The notes below the pieces were generated by a model. The model searched no databases. It saw only the letters and a program-made list of their open reading frames with translations, and had not been told where the DNA came from. DNA of 53,706 nt from Porticoccaceae bacterium (GTDB lineage: Bacteria; Pseudomonadota; Gammaproteobacteria; Pseudomonadales; Porticoccaceae), in the NCBI GenBank assembly GCA_018654575.1, contig JABILI010000087.1:1-53706 (forward strand). The letters are read 5' to 3'. Each line of letters begins with the position of its first letter. The first letter of the stretch is position 1. The translations under genes and the position numbers were made by a program. Positions 36,524 to 45,621 of the stretch are shown here, piece after piece.

Positions 36524-37270
36524 ATGGATCAAAAAACAACGCATTTTGGCTACAAAACTGTCAACGTTGAAGAAAAGGCAGGCAAAGTTGCTGACGTTTT
36601 TCACTCCGTCGCTAACAACTATGATCTGATGAATGATCTCATGTCCGCTGGCGTGCATCGACTGTGGAAGCGGATGACTATCGAGATGTCAGGGGTACGC
36701 TCCGGTAACAAGGTATTGGATATCGCTGGCGGCACCGGAGACCTTGCCGCTAAATTTTCTCGAATAGTCGGCAAGGATGGCTATGTAGTCTTAGCTGATA
36801 TCAACGAATCTATGCTTAAAGTTGGGCGAGATCGACTGATGGATCTAGGCGTCGTAGACAATGTTAAATTTTCTCAGTCCGATGCTCAACATCTACCTTT
36901 CCCAGATAACACTTTTGATGTTATTACCATCGCCTTTGGGCTGCGTAATGTGACCGATAAAGAGCTGGCGCTGAAGTCCATGTTGCGTGTTTTAAAACCA
37001 GGCGGCCGACTGCTGGTACTCGAATTCTCAAAGCCCGGAAACCCGGTGCTATCTAAAATCTATGACACCTATTCCTTTAGCATACTACCTAAGCTTGGCA
37101 AATTATTTGCCGATGATGCAGAGAGCTACCAATATCTAGCTGAATCTATAAGAATGCATCCAGATCAACAAACTCTCATGGGTATGATGGATGACGTTGG
37201 ATTTGCTAATACTGACTTTCATAATATGACCGGCGGTGTAGTCGCCCTGCATCGTGGAGTGAAACCTTAG
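36524..37270 (+). CDS. ubiE: UbiE, ubiquinone/menaquinone C-methyltransferase
   Basis: The 248-residue SAM-dependent methyltransferase has [15 protein letters not shown] (motif I), [25 protein letters not shown] and [15 protein letters not shown]. UbiE adds the C-5 methyl group of the quinone ring in ubiquinone (and in menaquinone where made). It begins the ubiE-ubiJ-ubiB set, with 2 bp before ubiJ. A 142-bp gap upstream may hold a promoter. Confidence 0.97.
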   Translation: MDQKTTHFGYKTVNVEEKAGKVADVFHSVANNYDLMNDLMSAGVHRLWKRMTIEMSGVRSGNKVLDIAGGTGDLAAKFSRIVGKDGYVVLADINESMLKVGRDRLMDLGVVDNVKFSQSDAQHLPFPDNTFDVITIAFGLRNVTDKELALKSMLRVLKPGGRLLVLEFSKPGNPVLSKIYDTYSFSILPKLGKLFADDAESYQYLAESIRMHPDQQTLMGMMDDVGFANTDFHNMTGGVVALHRGVKP

Positions 37271-37272
37271 TC

Positions 37273-37917
37273 ATGTTGACAGTCATACAGAAAACGGCTC
37301 TAGAAGGTGTCGAGCGTCTAATTAATAGCGCCTTGGAATACGATCCTATATCCGCAAAGGCTCTGACCCAGATGAACGGCCAAATTATACGCATAGATAG
37401 CACAATGCCTCCGATCTCAATATCAATAGAACCTGCAGATCAGGGCGTCAAACTCCACAGTGAGCGACAAGAAGATAACGCTGTAACCGTTGAAGGAACC
37501 TTAGTATCTATGGTGGGCGTGGCATTGAGTTCCAAAGAATCGATGTCTTTTTCGGGAACGGGAGTCAAGGTTAGTGGTAATTTAGACACTCTAAATCAAT
37601 TAAATAAGATTATTGGCAATCTAGATATTGATTGGGAAGGAGCTCTGGCTCAGATCATTGGAGACTTACCCGCTCATCTGTTCGCCAAAACTGTGCGTAA
37701 CTCCGCCGCATTCAAAACGGAAGCTACAGCCAGAGCTACCTCGGCTATAGTTGAGGTAGCGCAGGAAGAGTTCAAGTTAACACCCAGTAAGAACGAATTT
37801 GAGACCATAGGCCCACAAATTAGACGTCTGTCATCAGACGTCGATCGTTTAACAGCCAGAGTGAAAAAATTTCAGTTAAAACTAGATCAACACATCGAAG
37901 CAAAGGTCGCCTCGTAA
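37273..37917 (+). CDS. ubiJ: UbiJ, ubiquinone biosynthesis accessory factor
   Basis: The 214-residue protein has an SCP2-type lipid-binding domain at its N-terminal half (for example [29 protein letters not shown]) and a C-terminal helix likely to form a coiled coil ([19 protein letters not shown]). UbiJ is a soluble scaffold and lipid carrier of the Ubi complex. It lies between ubiE and ubiB, overlapping ubiB by one base. Confidence 0.93.
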   Translation: MLTVIQKTALEGVERLINSALEYDPISAKALTQMNGQIIRIDSTMPPISISIEPADQGVKLHSERQEDNAVTVEGTLVSMVGVALSSKESMSFSGTGVKVSGNLDTLNQLNKIIGNLDIDWEGALAQIIGDLPAHLFAKTVRNSAAFKTEATARATSAIVEVAQEEFKLTPSKNEFETIGPQIRRLSSDVDRLTARVKKFQLKLDQHIEAKVAS

Positions 37918-39530
37918 TGCGCCTGCGACGTCTCGGAAAAATCATTAAAGTCGTGGGCAAATACCGCCTAGATCAGCTATTGGACAAACAACAATTACCG
38001 TTGGGGGCCCGTCTTTTACTATCTCCAGCCGTCCTTTTTGGGAACGCTAAGGGAACTCGCGGCGAGCGATTACGACAGGCACTGGAAGAGCTAGGTCCCA
38101 TTTTTGTCAAATTTGGTCAATTACTCTCCACAAGACCAGACTTGGTGCCTGAAGATATCAGTGAGGAATTATCCATCCTCCAAGATAATGTACCGCCATT
38201 TTCATCTACCCTTTTTAAGAAAAACATTGAAATTGCTCTAGGTGGCCAAGTAGAAGACCTTTTTGACAGTTTTGAAAAAGATCCCTTAGCCTCAGCGTCC
38301 GTGGCACAGGTACATGGTGCCGTTTTAAAAGATGGACAAAGAGTAGTGATCAAAGCCGTTCGCCCAGGTATTGAGAAAACGATTAGAAAAGATTTGGCCC
38401 TACTCTATACCTTGGCTCGGTTAGTACTGAAATACAGTGTGGATGGACCAAGGCTTCACCCACTAGAGGTGGTCAAAGACTATGAATCAGTCATTATTGG
38501 AGAATTGAATCTGCAGTCTGAAGGTGCCAATGCTTCCCTTTTACGTCATAACTTCACCAACTCCCCGTTGTTGCACGTACCAGAAATACACTGGCCTTAC
38601 TCCAACAAAGATGTGCTTGTCATGGAGAGAATTCAAGGTATTCCTGTGACAGATATAGCACAATTACAGGCATCTGGGGTTGATTTCAAGCTGCTTGCTG
38701 AGCGTGGTGTAGAAATATTTTTTACTCAGGTTTTCGAGCATAATTTTTTTCATGCAGACATGCATCCGGGTAATATTTTTGTCGATGTGGCCGATCCGAC
38801 TTCACCCAGTTACATTGCCGTAGACTGTGCGATCATGGGCTCGCTCTCCAGCGAAGACCAGTTTTATATGGCGCGAAATCTACTCGCTATGTTTCAACGG
38901 GACTATCGGTTAGTGGCCGAATTGCATATTCGTTCCGGATGGGTGCCCAAAAATACCCCAATAAACGAATTTACCGGTGCGATACGATCTGTCTGCGAGC
39001 CTATCTTTCAGCGGCCACTGAGCGAAATCTCTCTCGGTCACATGCTTATAGACCTATTTGCTACTGCACGACGCTTTGATATGGAAGTCCAACCTTCATT
39101 GGTTTTATTGCAAAAAACGTTGCTCAACATCGAGGGGCTCGGTCGCCAGCTTTACCCTGAACTTGATCTTTGGCAAACAGCACAACCCTATTTAGAAAAA
39201 TGGTTAAAAGATCGTTATTCACCCAAAAGTATATTTAAACAGCTCCAACGTTATGTGCCCGATTGGTTAGAGCATCTTCCTGAAATACCACCGATGATAT
39301 TTCAAGCTCTCAAGGCAGCCCAGACGAACAATGCTCAGCCTGCACATGACAGTCCAGATCTGGTTAAAACGTCATCTGGGCGCACTAGATATTTGACTAT
39401 CATCGGTATTGCTGCCATTGCTGCTGCCGCAGGACTTGCGTTACCCCTATGGGCTGGATCTCTTACCCATCTATCAACTGTCAGTGGTATTCTTGCAGGT
39501 GTCGGGCTCGTCATTCTAGCTCTGCGCTAG
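37917..39530 (+). CDS. ubiB: UbiB, atypical kinase/ATPase of ubiquinone biosynthesis
   Basis: The 537-residue ABC1/ADCK family protein contains the KxGQ motif ([19 protein letters not shown]), [11 protein letters not shown] (the Ala-rich loop), [10 protein letters not shown] (catalytic HADMHPGN) and VDCAIMGSL in the DFG-equivalent place. Two C-terminal membrane helices (about residues 490-535) anchor it to the inner membrane. UbiB promotes ring modification steps, perhaps by extracting quinone precursors from the membrane. It overlaps ubiJ by one base. Confidence 0.96.
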   Translation: MRLRRLGKIIKVVGKYRLDQLLDKQQLPLGARLLLSPAVLFGNAKGTRGERLRQALEELGPIFVKFGQLLSTRPDLVPEDISEELSILQDNVPPFSSTLFKKNIEIALGGQVEDLFDSFEKDPLASASVAQVHGAVLKDGQRVVIKAVRPGIEKTIRKDLALLYTLARLVLKYSVDGPRLHPLEVVKDYESVIIGELNLQSEGANASLLRHNFTNSPLLHVPEIHWPYSNKDVLVMERIQGIPVTDIAQLQASGVDFKLLAERGVEIFFTQVFEHNFFHADMHPGNIFVDVADPTSPSYIAVDCAIMGSLSSEDQFYMARNLLAMFQRDYRLVAELHIRSGWVPKNTPINEFTGAIRSVCEPIFQRPLSEISLGHMLIDLFATARRFDMEVQPSLVLLQKTLLNIEGLGRQLYPELDLWQTAQPYLEKWLKDRYSPKSIFKQLQRYVPDWLEHLPEIPPMIFQALKAAQTNNAQPAHDSPDLVKTSSGRTRYLTIIGIAAIAAAAGLALPLWAGSLTHLSTVSGILAGVGLVILALR

Positions 39531-39603
39531 TTGCCGCTTTAGTTCACGCCCAACAACTGCCATAATTAGAGCCTCATTCCTTTTTAGTAATTGGTACTAT
39601 TCA

Positions 39604-39981
39604 ATGAGTTACATTGACGACATCGGTTGGAACAGCGATGGATTGATACCCGCTATCGCACAAGACGCCGATACAGGGCTCATACTGATGGTCGCGTGGA
39701 TGAACCGCGAGGCCTTAGAACTCACTGTTGAAGAAAACAGGGCTGTTTATTGGTCTCGTTCACGTCAGAAATTATGGCGAAAAGGAGAACAGTCAGGTCA
39801 CGAGCAGCAATTACTAGAGCTGCGATTGGACTGTGATAACGATGTAATTATACTCAAGGTTAACCAAATTGGTGGCCTAGCCTGTCATACAGGCAGAGCA
39901 TCTTGCTTTTATCGCGTACTGCGCGATGGCCAGTGGCAAATAGTCGATAAAGTAATTAAAGATCCAAAGGATATTTATTAA
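39604..39981 (+). CDS. hisI: HisI, phosphoribosyl-AMP cyclohydrolase
   Basis: The 125-residue single-domain enzyme opens the adenine ring in the third step of histidine synthesis. [15 protein letters not shown], the metal-binding LDCDND and [11 protein letters not shown] with zinc cysteines are intact. The stop overlaps the hisE start by one base, so the two separate proteins replace the fused HisIE of enterics. Position between ubiB and tat genes is usual in Pseudomonas-like genomes. Confidence 0.96.
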   Translation: MSYIDDIGWNSDGLIPAIAQDADTGLILMVAWMNREALELTVEENRAVYWSRSRQKLWRKGEQSGHEQQLLELRLDCDNDVIILKVNQIGGLACHTGRASCFYRVLRDGQWQIVDKVIKDPKDIY

Positions 39982-40319
39982 TGAGTGATTCGGTCTTAAA
40001 TACGTTGTCCCAAGTGATAGAGCAGCGCAAAAATGCGTCTGCTGAAAGCTCTTATGTGGCCAGTTTACACAAAGGGGGGCTTAATGAAATCCTCAAAAAA
40101 GTGGGTGAGGAATCAACAGAAACTATATTGGCCGCCAAAGATGCCGCGCAGAGTGGTAACAATGAACAATTAATCTACGAAACGGCTGATTTATGGTTTC
40201 ACTCCTTGGTGATGCTATCTAACTTGGGCGAGAATGCAGAATCTGTTATAACTGAACTACAACGAAGATTTGACTTATCCGGCCTTGAAGAAAAGGCTCA
40301 ACGCACTAAACACAAATAG
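39981..40319 (+). CDS. hisE: HisE, phosphoribosyl-ATP pyrophosphatase
   Basis: The 112-residue all-alpha MazG-like enzyme removes pyrophosphate from phosphoribosyl-ATP, the second step of histidine synthesis. Metal-binding motif [15 protein letters not shown] and [13 protein letters not shown] are clear. It is coupled to hisI and followed 15 bp later by tatA. Confidence 0.96.
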   Translation: MSDSVLNTLSQVIEQRKNASAESSYVASLHKGGLNEILKKVGEESTETILAAKDAAQSGNNEQLIYETADLWFHSLVMLSNLGENAESVITELQRRFDLSGLEEKAQRTKHK

Positions 40320-40334
40320 AACAGGAGATACGTG

Positions 40335-40544
40335 ATGGGTTTTGGATGGCAAGAATTACTAATCATTTTAGTCATAGTGGCACTGATTTTTGGTACGAAG
40401 AAATTACGTAATATCGGCTCTGACATCGGTGGCGCAGTGAAAGGATTTAAAGACTCAGTGTCCACTGATACTGAAGACTCCGCGGATACTGACTCAGTGG
40501 AAAAGTCTGAAGAACATACTGAACCCTCTGATCAAAAAGACTAA
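40335..40544 (+). CDS. tatA: TatA, twin-arginine translocase pore subunit
   Basis: The 69-residue protein has one N-terminal membrane helix ([21 protein letters not shown]), the conserved FGTKKLR hinge, an amphipathic helix and an acidic Ser/Asp-rich tail. The open frame begins at GTG 40332, but ATG 40335 with AGGAGA upstream matches the family start MGFG. It forms the Tat pore and would export MsrP encoded at 26.5 kb. Confidence 0.95.
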   Translation: MGFGWQELLIILVIVALIFGTKKLRNIGSDIGGAVKGFKDSVSTDTEDSADTDSVEKSEEHTEPSDQKD

Positions 40545-40577
40545 ATAATTCATTTAAAAAAGTGCTGATTTACGCCT

Positions 40578-40928
40578 ATGTTTGATATTGGCTTCTCTGA
40601 AATTATGGTCGTAGCTATGATTAGCCTTATCATCATGGGGCCTGAGCGACTCCCAGAAACTGTAAGGACCATAACTTTATGGCTGGGTCGGTTACGTCAA
40701 TTTATCTCCAGTGCTCGTTCAGAAATAGAAGACGAAGTTGGTGTCGACGAGATTCGTCGACAGCTGCGTAACGAAAAAATCATGCGCGACTTAGAAAAGT
40801 CTAAAGATGAACTGACTGGCCTAGCAAAGGATGTGACTGACATTAACCAGACAGAAATTAAAGATGAGCTTGCTGGTCTATCCGAGGATATAACTAAAAT
40901 TAACCGCACTGAGAGTAAAAATGACTGA
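40578..40928 (+). CDS. tatB: TatB, twin-arginine translocase receptor subunit
   Basis: The 116-residue protein starts with the TatB signature MFDIGFSEIMVVAMISLIIMGPERLP (shown here in part: GFSEIM and GPERLP), one membrane helix and a long amphipathic helix. The C-terminal third consists of two tandem copies of a 19-residue unit (residues 76-94 and 95-113), annotated separately. TatB receives the twin-arginine signal together with TatC. It overlaps tatC by 8 bases. Confidence 0.94.
   Translation: MFDIGFSEIMVVAMISLIIMGPERLPETVRTITLWLGRLRQFISSARSEIEDEVGVDEIRRQLRNEKIMRDLEKSKDELTGLAKDVTDINQTEIKDELAGLSEDITKINRTESKND
40803..40916 (+). repeat. two tandem 57-bp units inside tatB
   Basis: Units at 40803-40859 and 40860-40916 encode KDELTGLAKDVTDINQTEI and KDELAGLSEDITKINRTES. 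Twelve of 19 residues are identical and most others conservative, while the DNA has diverged mainly at third positions, indicating an old in-frame duplication under selection. Confidence 0.85.
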
Positions 40929-41661
40929 CAAAGAAGCCTTGTCCAGTCAGCCGTTCATGTCTCATTTAATCGAGTTCAGGGATCGAGTACTACGTTGCTT
41001 TATCTCTGTGCTGATTATTTTTGCGGGTTTGTTTTCTTTTAGTAACGAGCTTTATCTCTATGTCTCAAAGCCTATTCGGGCCTACCTGCCTGATAACTTA
41101 AGCATGATTGCAACCGAAGTGGCCTCCCCTTTTTTAACGCCCTTCAAGCTAACACTAGTACTATCTATGTTTGCGGCTATGCCCTATATCCTCTATCAAG
41201 CTTGGGCATTTTTAGCGCCAGGCCTGTATAAAAGAGAAAAGAAAGTCGTTTTACCATTGTTTTTTTCCAGTGTGTTGCTTTTTTATGGTGGTATGGCTTT
41301 TGCGTACTACGTGGTATTTCCATTGGTATTCATGTTCTTTTCCAGCATTGCTCCCGAAGGAGTTAGTATCATGCCGGATATCCGTAGTTATTTGGACTTT
41401 GTCCTTAAGCTGTTTTTTGCTTTTGGCATCAGTTTTGAAATACCTATTGCGGTAGTAATACTGTCTTGGATGGGCGCTGTTGATCCGAATAAACTGGCTA
41501 AAAAACGGCCTTACGTATTCGTATTCTGTTTTATACTTGGAATGCTGCTAACACCCCCAGACATTATTTCCCAGACCTTGCTAGCCATACCCATGTGGTT
41601 ACTATTTGAAATCGGCATCATGTTTGGTCGCATGGTAGCCCCTGCTGCAGAGTCTGACTAA
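40921..41661 (+). CDS. tatC: TatC, twin-arginine translocase core subunit
   Basis: The 246-residue membrane protein has six spans and the TatC landmarks FMSHLIEFRDRVLR at the N-terminus, SPFLTPFKL, PYILYQAWAFLAPGLYKREKK (family element) and TPPDIISQTLLAIPMWLLFE. TatC recognises the twin-arginine signal. It is last in the block, with 4 bp to the convergent esterase gene. Confidence 0.96.
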   Translation: MTDKEALSSQPFMSHLIEFRDRVLRCFISVLIIFAGLFSFSNELYLYVSKPIRAYLPDNLSMIATEVASPFLTPFKLTLVLSMFAAMPYILYQAWAFLAPGLYKREKKVVLPLFFSSVLLFYGGMAFAYYVVFPLVFMFFSSIAPEGVSIMPDIRSYLDFVLKLFFAFGISFEIPIAVVILSWMGAVDPNKLAKKRPYVFVFCFILGMLLTPPDIISQTLLAIPMWLLFEIGIMFGRMVAPAAESD

Positions 41662-41665
41662 TCGA

Positions 41666-42628
41666 TTACCCGAACAGGGCTCTTTTAATAGCGCGGTAGT
41701 GCGTATCTCTTGCTAACCTAGAGATCTTGGCATTTGGCACCATAAACTCAAACCCATGATATCCACCGCGAAATACTTCCAGTTGAGTAGCCACTCCTGA
41801 TCCATTGAGACGCTCCGCATAATCACGGTTCTCATCAAGAAATAGGTCCACTGAACCCACTCCAATATAAACAGGTGGCAAGCCGTGTAAATCACCAGCG
41901 TGACTTGGAGCGGCATACTTAGATGCTACGTAAGGTTCTTGCTCTGATGTCTTCTTTCTACCAAGATAATGCATCCAGCCTTCAAGATTTGAACGGCGAT
42001 TCCAAATACGTCCATCCGAAACACTATAACTGGATTCTGAGATACTGTTATTATCAATCATCGGGCAAAGTAGCGCCTGAAAGACCACTGATACTTCGGC
42101 TCTATCTCGTGCCAAGAGTGCGAGTCCTGCGGCTAAACCACCTCCCGCACTAATTCCTCCGATGGCTATTCGAGAAGGATCAACCTTTAGCATTTCTGCA
42201 TTATCAAAAACCCATACTAGAGCTGAATAACAGTCATTTAGAGGCTCAGGGAAAGGACATTCAGGCGCTAATCGATAGTCTACTGATATGACGACACAAC
42301 CAATTTCCTCTACCATTCTCTTTACAGAATAATCATCGCCCATCAGGCTACCAAAGCAGTATCCGCCGCCATGAATCCAAAGTAAGGCCGGCAGCACATC
42401 AGCCTGGTCCTTCGGTCCGTAAACTCTCACGGGAACTCCCTCATCGCCTGACTGAGGAACAACATAATCTGCTGTTCCAACACTATCAATGGGTGGCAGC
42501 ATTGACGCCAGATGAGTATTCCGCTGCAAAGATAATAGGCGTGTAACACTTAAATCTGCCCAAATATCAAATTCTGGTATAGCCTCTAAGGTGGGAATAA
42601 GCTCCGCATCAACTAAACCTAAATCCAT
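41666..42628 (-). CDS. alpha/beta hydrolase, hormone-sensitive-lipase-type esterase
   Basis: The product of 320 residues has the HSL-family oxyanion motif HGGGYCFGS, the nucleophile elbow GGISAGGGLA (Ser), the Asp in SVDLFLDENRDYA and the His in GGYHGFE. It hydrolyses short-chain esters; the physiological substrate is unknown. The frame reaches a TTG at 42658, but ATG 42628-42626 with AGGAG about ten bases upstream is preferred. It is monocistronic, convergent with tatC. Confidence 0.92.
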   Translation of the reverse strand: MDLGLVDAELIPTLEAIPEFDIWADLSVTRLLSLQRNTHLASMLPPIDSVGTADYVVPQSGDEGVPVRVYGPKDQADVLPALLWIHGGGYCFGSLMGDDYSVKRMVEEIGCVVISVDYRLAPECPFPEPLNDCYSALVWVFDNAEMLKVDPSRIAIGGISAGGGLAAGLALLARDRAEVSVVFQALLCPMIDNNSISESSYSVSDGRIWNRRSNLEGWMHYLGRKKTSEQEPYVASKYAAPSHAGDLHGLPPVYIGVGSVDLFLDENRDYAERLNGSGVATQLEVFRGGYHGFEFMVPNAKISRLARDTHYRAIKRALFG

Positions 42629-42678
42629 GGATAAATTGCTCCTAACTTTAAAAGGCAAAAACGTCTTGAACGCAAAGT

Positions 42679-43062
42679 CTACTTAATCTCTCCGCCCACA
42701 TAAAGCCACCGTTCGTCTATTAAGCTAAATATAGATCTTTCATACATGACAGAAGTCACACCATTAATCTGATAAGTCGCCTTAAATTCCACCCAGCCTT
42801 TAGTGCCCTTAGCACCTGATCCGAGGACCTCAAGCGACAGCCACTCTTGGGTATGTTTTGATAGTTCAATAGCGGTCAAACCTGCGGCCATTGGCGGAAA
42901 CCAGGTCTTCAGCAGATATTCACCATAGCCTCCCAAAGCATAAGCACTATAGCGTGACCGCATAAGCTCTTCCGGCATTGAAGCAACTGCTTTGCCTGTT
43001 AAGTACGGCTCACAACATTGCAAGAAAGGTATATTTTTGCCACAGATACACTGATTGTTCAT
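42679..43062 (-). CDS. YchJ-like SEC-C motif protein
   Basis: The 127-residue protein has an N-terminal zinc-binding SEC-C-like cluster (CICGKNIPFLQCCEPYL) and the conserved YchJ element PEELMRSRYSAYALG, followed by an NTF2-like domain. The family is widespread and uncharacterised. It may be cotranscribed with the esterase gene 50 bp further on, and it is divergent from yajQ. Confidence 0.9.
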   Translation of the reverse strand: MNNQCICGKNIPFLQCCEPYLTGKAVASMPEELMRSRYSAYALGGYGEYLLKTWFPPMAAGLTAIELSKHTQEWLSLEVLGSGAKGTKGWVEFKATYQINGVTSVMYERSIFSLIDERWLYVGGEIK

Positions 43063-43129
43063 TTAGGTAGGTTGACCGATGATATTTGGTTTAAAATAAT
43101 ACCTTAAATTATTATTCAAAGGTCATAAT

Positions 43130-43615
43130 ATGCCTAGTTTAGATATTGTTTCGGAAATCGACAACGCTGAAATCCTTAACGCAACTCAAAATGCCGCGAG
43201 AGAGTTAACCACCCGCTTCGATTTTCGTGGTGTTGATGCAAGCATCACCTTCGCTAACGAAGTCGTGACCTTAAAAGCCGAAGCGGACTTTCAATGTCAG
43301 CAATTGCTCGATATTTTTGCAACTCAGCTAGTTAAGCGAAAAATTGATCCCACGGTCATCGAATATGATGATGAGGCCTTGCATAGCGGCAAAATATTTT
43401 CACTTAATGTCACCTTTAAGCAGGGTATCGCCGCAGATGTCGCGAAAAAGATTGTTAAACTAATCAAAGATAAGAAGCTTAAAGTCCAGGCCCAAGTGCA
43501 AGGCGACGAGGTTAGAGTGACGGGGAAAAAACGCGACGACTTGCAGGCTGTGATGGCTTCAGTTCGAGAAGCCGATCTAGGCCAGCCATTTCAGTTTAAA
43601 AACTTTCGTGACTAG
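43130..43615 (+). CDS. yajQ: YajQ family nucleotide-binding protein
   Basis: The 161-residue protein is a full-length YajQ: starts [11 protein letters not shown], with [12 protein letters not shown] and the C-terminal [12 protein letters not shown] typical of the family. Two ferredoxin-like domains bind nucleotides; some members are cyclic-di-GMP receptors. It is monocistronic and convergent with msrB. Confidence 0.95.
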   Translation: MPSLDIVSEIDNAEILNATQNAARELTTRFDFRGVDASITFANEVVTLKAEADFQCQQLLDIFATQLVKRKIDPTVIEYDDEALHSGKIFSLNVTFKQGIAADVAKKIVKLIKDKKLKVQAQVQGDEVRVTGKKRDDLQAVMASVREADLGQPFQFKNFRD

Positions 43616-43630
43616 CCGCTTAATTAAGCA

Positions 43631-43999
43631 TTAATCACTCGAAATAAACCTCATTGATATGCTGTTTACGCAGTGGCGAATATTTTTATCGGTGTAACCC
43701 TCACCAGTAAATATATGTCCAAGATGGCCGTCACAGTTGGCGCAAAGTATCTCGATTCGTCGGCCATCAGCATCAGCTTCACGCCTCACTGACCCATTAA
43801 TTTCATCATCAAAACTGGGCCAGCCACAGTGAGATGGAAATTTGTGTTCTGACCGATAAAGAGGCATATCGCATTGTTTACAAATATACAGTCCACCATC
43901 AAAACAATCAGTATACTCGCCTACAAATGGTCGCTCTGTCCCTTTCTCTTGGATCACATACTGCTCTTCTGGCGTCAAATTATTAAGTTCTTTTGTCAT
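43631..43999 (-). CDS. msrB: MsrB, peptide-methionine (R)-S-oxide reductase
   Basis: The 122-residue enzyme carries two zinc CxxC pairs (CKQCDMPLY and CANCDGHLGH), GWPSF and RHCVNSISMRF with the catalytic Cys. It reduces methionine-R-sulfoxide in proteins in the cytoplasm. Its ATG overlaps the stop of the upstream kinase gene (ATGA), so it is translationally coupled to the thiamine-uptake operon, an unusual location. Confidence 0.95.
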   Translation of the reverse strand: MTKELNNLTPEEQYVIQEKGTERPFVGEYTDCFDGGLYICKQCDMPLYRSEHKFPSHCGWPSFDDEINGSVRREADADGRRIEILCANCDGHLGHIFTGEGYTDKNIRHCVNSISMRFISSD

Positions 44000-44784
44000 C
44001 TATTGTACCTATCTGTGATCGCTCGATTCCTGTTCTTGCCATTAACCGCACGCCAAAGTGATGTTAGTCCATTTTCCAGGATTACAAGAGTCTGGATAAT
44101 AGCTCTACCATATCTGTCAGTGCAATAATCAGGACCGAAAAGCCTTAGGTAATCCATCGCAGGATGTCCAAGATCAGCATATTCCCAGTCAATAAAATAG
44201 ATCCCCTGTTCGTTATAGAGGACATTCTCAAATAATAAATCATGATGACTGATGACAGGTTGCCAGTCCGCTTCATCTATGGTTTTAGCTGCTATCTCTA
44301 TAGTGTCTAAATCCATAAAATCACTAAGCTGATCACTATATGAGCGACTATATTCTAAGTAGTTTCTTTTCGGTCTGTTGCCCAGTCTTATCGCCTGAAT
44401 TAGGTTAAGGTTGTCTTCCACTTGCTTTCGAAGAGAAGGATTAGCTAAATCATTATTGGTTAAATAACGGCCCTCGAGAAATTGTGTTACCTGAGTATCT
44501 GAATCGGCATGGAGAAGCCTAGGCACACAACCAGTTGACTGTAGTAGATTCAAAAACAGAGTTTCGCGATCTCTATCAATAGCAAAAGAATCAGAATCTA
44601 ATGAGTTAACCCTCACAACAGCCTTAAAATCGCCCCTACCGACCAAAAAGGACTGATTGGTCAATCCTCCAGTTAGCTGCGCAATGACCTGAGGCTGCTT
44701 TACAGGTACATTCTCGCTGACAATTGACCACTCACGCCAATGCGCTAGCGTCTTATGCAGCAATGTCTCTGTTCTGGCCAGCAT
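43996..44784 (-). CDS. phosphotransferase of the choline/thiamine kinase family, probable thiamine kinase
   Basis: The product of 262 residues has the APH/ChoK kinase motifs: LTGGLTNQSFLV (nucleotide loop), SHHDLLFENVLYN (catalytic Brenner motif HxDLxxxN) and FIDWEYADLGHPAMDYLRL (metal Asp). The sequence alone fits choline, ethanolamine or thiamine kinases; its place behind a TPP riboswitch, a YkoF-like protein and a PnuT-type permease favours thiamine kinase (ThiK-like). The frame starts at 44802, but ATG 44784 has GGAGG at 44792-44796 seven bases upstream and is preferred. It overlaps the permease gene by 32 bases and msrB by 4. Confidence 0.85.
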   Translation of the reverse strand: MLARTETLLHKTLAHWREWSIVSENVPVKQPQVIAQLTGGLTNQSFLVGRGDFKAVVRVNSLDSDSFAIDRDRETLFLNLLQSTGCVPRLLHADSDTQVTQFLEGRYLTNNDLANPSLRKQVEDNLNLIQAIRLGNRPKRNYLEYSRSYSDQLSDFMDLDTIEIAAKTIDEADWQPVISHHDLLFENVLYNEQGIYFIDWEYADLGHPAMDYLRLFGPDYCTDRYGRAIIQTLVILENGLTSLWRAVNGKNRNRAITDRYNR

Positions 44785-45343
44785 GTTTTTTCCTCCAAGC
44801 ATAATAACCCAATATCGCTAACACCAAATACAGCATAAACATTGACGCTGTTTGCTCTAGGCCCCGGTCGAGATACAGATAAATCGAAATACTATTAATC
44901 ACAATCCAGTACAACCAATTTTCTAATACCTTACGCGCTACCATCACAGTTGTCAGAATACTGCCCCAAGTAGTTAAGGAGTCCAGATAAGGCAACCGTG
45001 CATCAGTGCCTATTGATAATAAGTAACCTGATACTAAGGCCGCAAGTACTATTGCAGAAATAGCCAAACCATGTTGTTTGGCAGTCCAGCGAATAATCTC
45101 TAACCCTTCATGATTAATCCCGCCTCGCTGCCATTGGAACCAACCATAAATGGCCATCCCCATGTAGTACACATTAAGCGCCGACTCCATGTACAGGCTA
45201 ACATCGCCAAATATCCACACATAGAGTGCAGTACTAAAAAAAGCACAGTACCAACAGAGGCTGTTTTCACGCATCGCAAGGACAAGATAAGCGACACCTA
45301 AAGCCACCGCCAATGTTTCGAGATTAACCCAATCTAAACCCAC
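44753..45343 (-). CDS. pnuT: PnuC-family vitamin transporter, probable thiamine permease PnuT
   Basis: The 196-residue membrane protein has seven predicted spans and the PnuC pattern AMRENSLCWYCAFFSTALYVW, YYMGMAIYGWFQW and a C-terminal YYAWRK. PnuC proteins let nicotinamide riboside through; PnuT variants under TPP riboswitches take up thiamine, with trapping by a kinase. Given the riboswitch upstream and the kinase downstream, thiamine is favoured. Translation begins at GTG 45343-45341 immediately after the preceding stop codon, with GAGG eight bases before. Confidence 0.9.
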   Translation of the reverse strand: MGLDWVNLETLAVALGVAYLVLAMRENSLCWYCAFFSTALYVWIFGDVSLYMESALNVYYMGMAIYGWFQWQRGGINHEGLEIIRWTAKQHGLAISAIVLAALVSGYLLSIGTDARLPYLDSLTTWGSILTTVMVARKVLENWLYWIVINSISIYLYLDRGLEQTASMFMLYLVLAILGYYAWRKKHAGQNRDIAA

Positions 45344-45592
45344 TTACAGTGCCTCGTAGCCGGGAATAATTTTAGCTACATACACTGCCATATTATATTC
45401 ATGATGACAGGCGGAAATAGTATCCTGCACGGCCTTCATCGCATGCTCATACTCACCTTGGACCACAGTACTGGTGGGGAAGGTAGTAATTTTAAGATGT
45501 TCAAAGCGATTAACCTTTTCAATGAAGCCATCAATGGGAGGAATAAATTCCTCCCGATTGGGGTACATACTAATATCAATAGTAACTTGCAT
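45344..45592 (-). CDS. YkoF-like / MTH1187-like small thiamine-binding protein
   Basis: The 82-residue protein begins MQVTIDISMYP, with TTFPTSTVVQGEYEHAMKAV, the ferredoxin-like pattern of YkoF and MTH1187-type thiamine-binding domains. A GTG at 45595 is in frame, but ATG 45592 with GAGG eight bases upstream is preferred. It has no export signal, so it would bind thiamine or a precursor in the cytoplasm. It is 29 bp behind the receptor gene and abuts the permease gene. Family call is by pattern and context. Confidence 0.75.
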   Translation of the reverse strand: MQVTIDISMYPNREEFIPPIDGFIEKVNRFEHLKITTFPTSTVVQGEYEHAMKAVQDTISACHHEYNMAVYVAKIIPGYEAL

Positions 45593-45621
45593 CACACTTA
45601 CCTCGTATTAATCGGTGAGAA

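Noticed and set aside
43618-43629. Palindrome GCTTAATTAAGC between yajQ and msrB
   Set aside because: It is short, AT-rich and without a T-run or loop, so neither a terminator nor an operator can be supported.
44753-45343. Nicotinamide riboside transport (PnuC) as the function of the permease
   Set aside because: Fold fits, but the TPP riboswitch, YkoF-like protein and kinase in the same operon favour thiamine; no NAD salvage gene is nearby.
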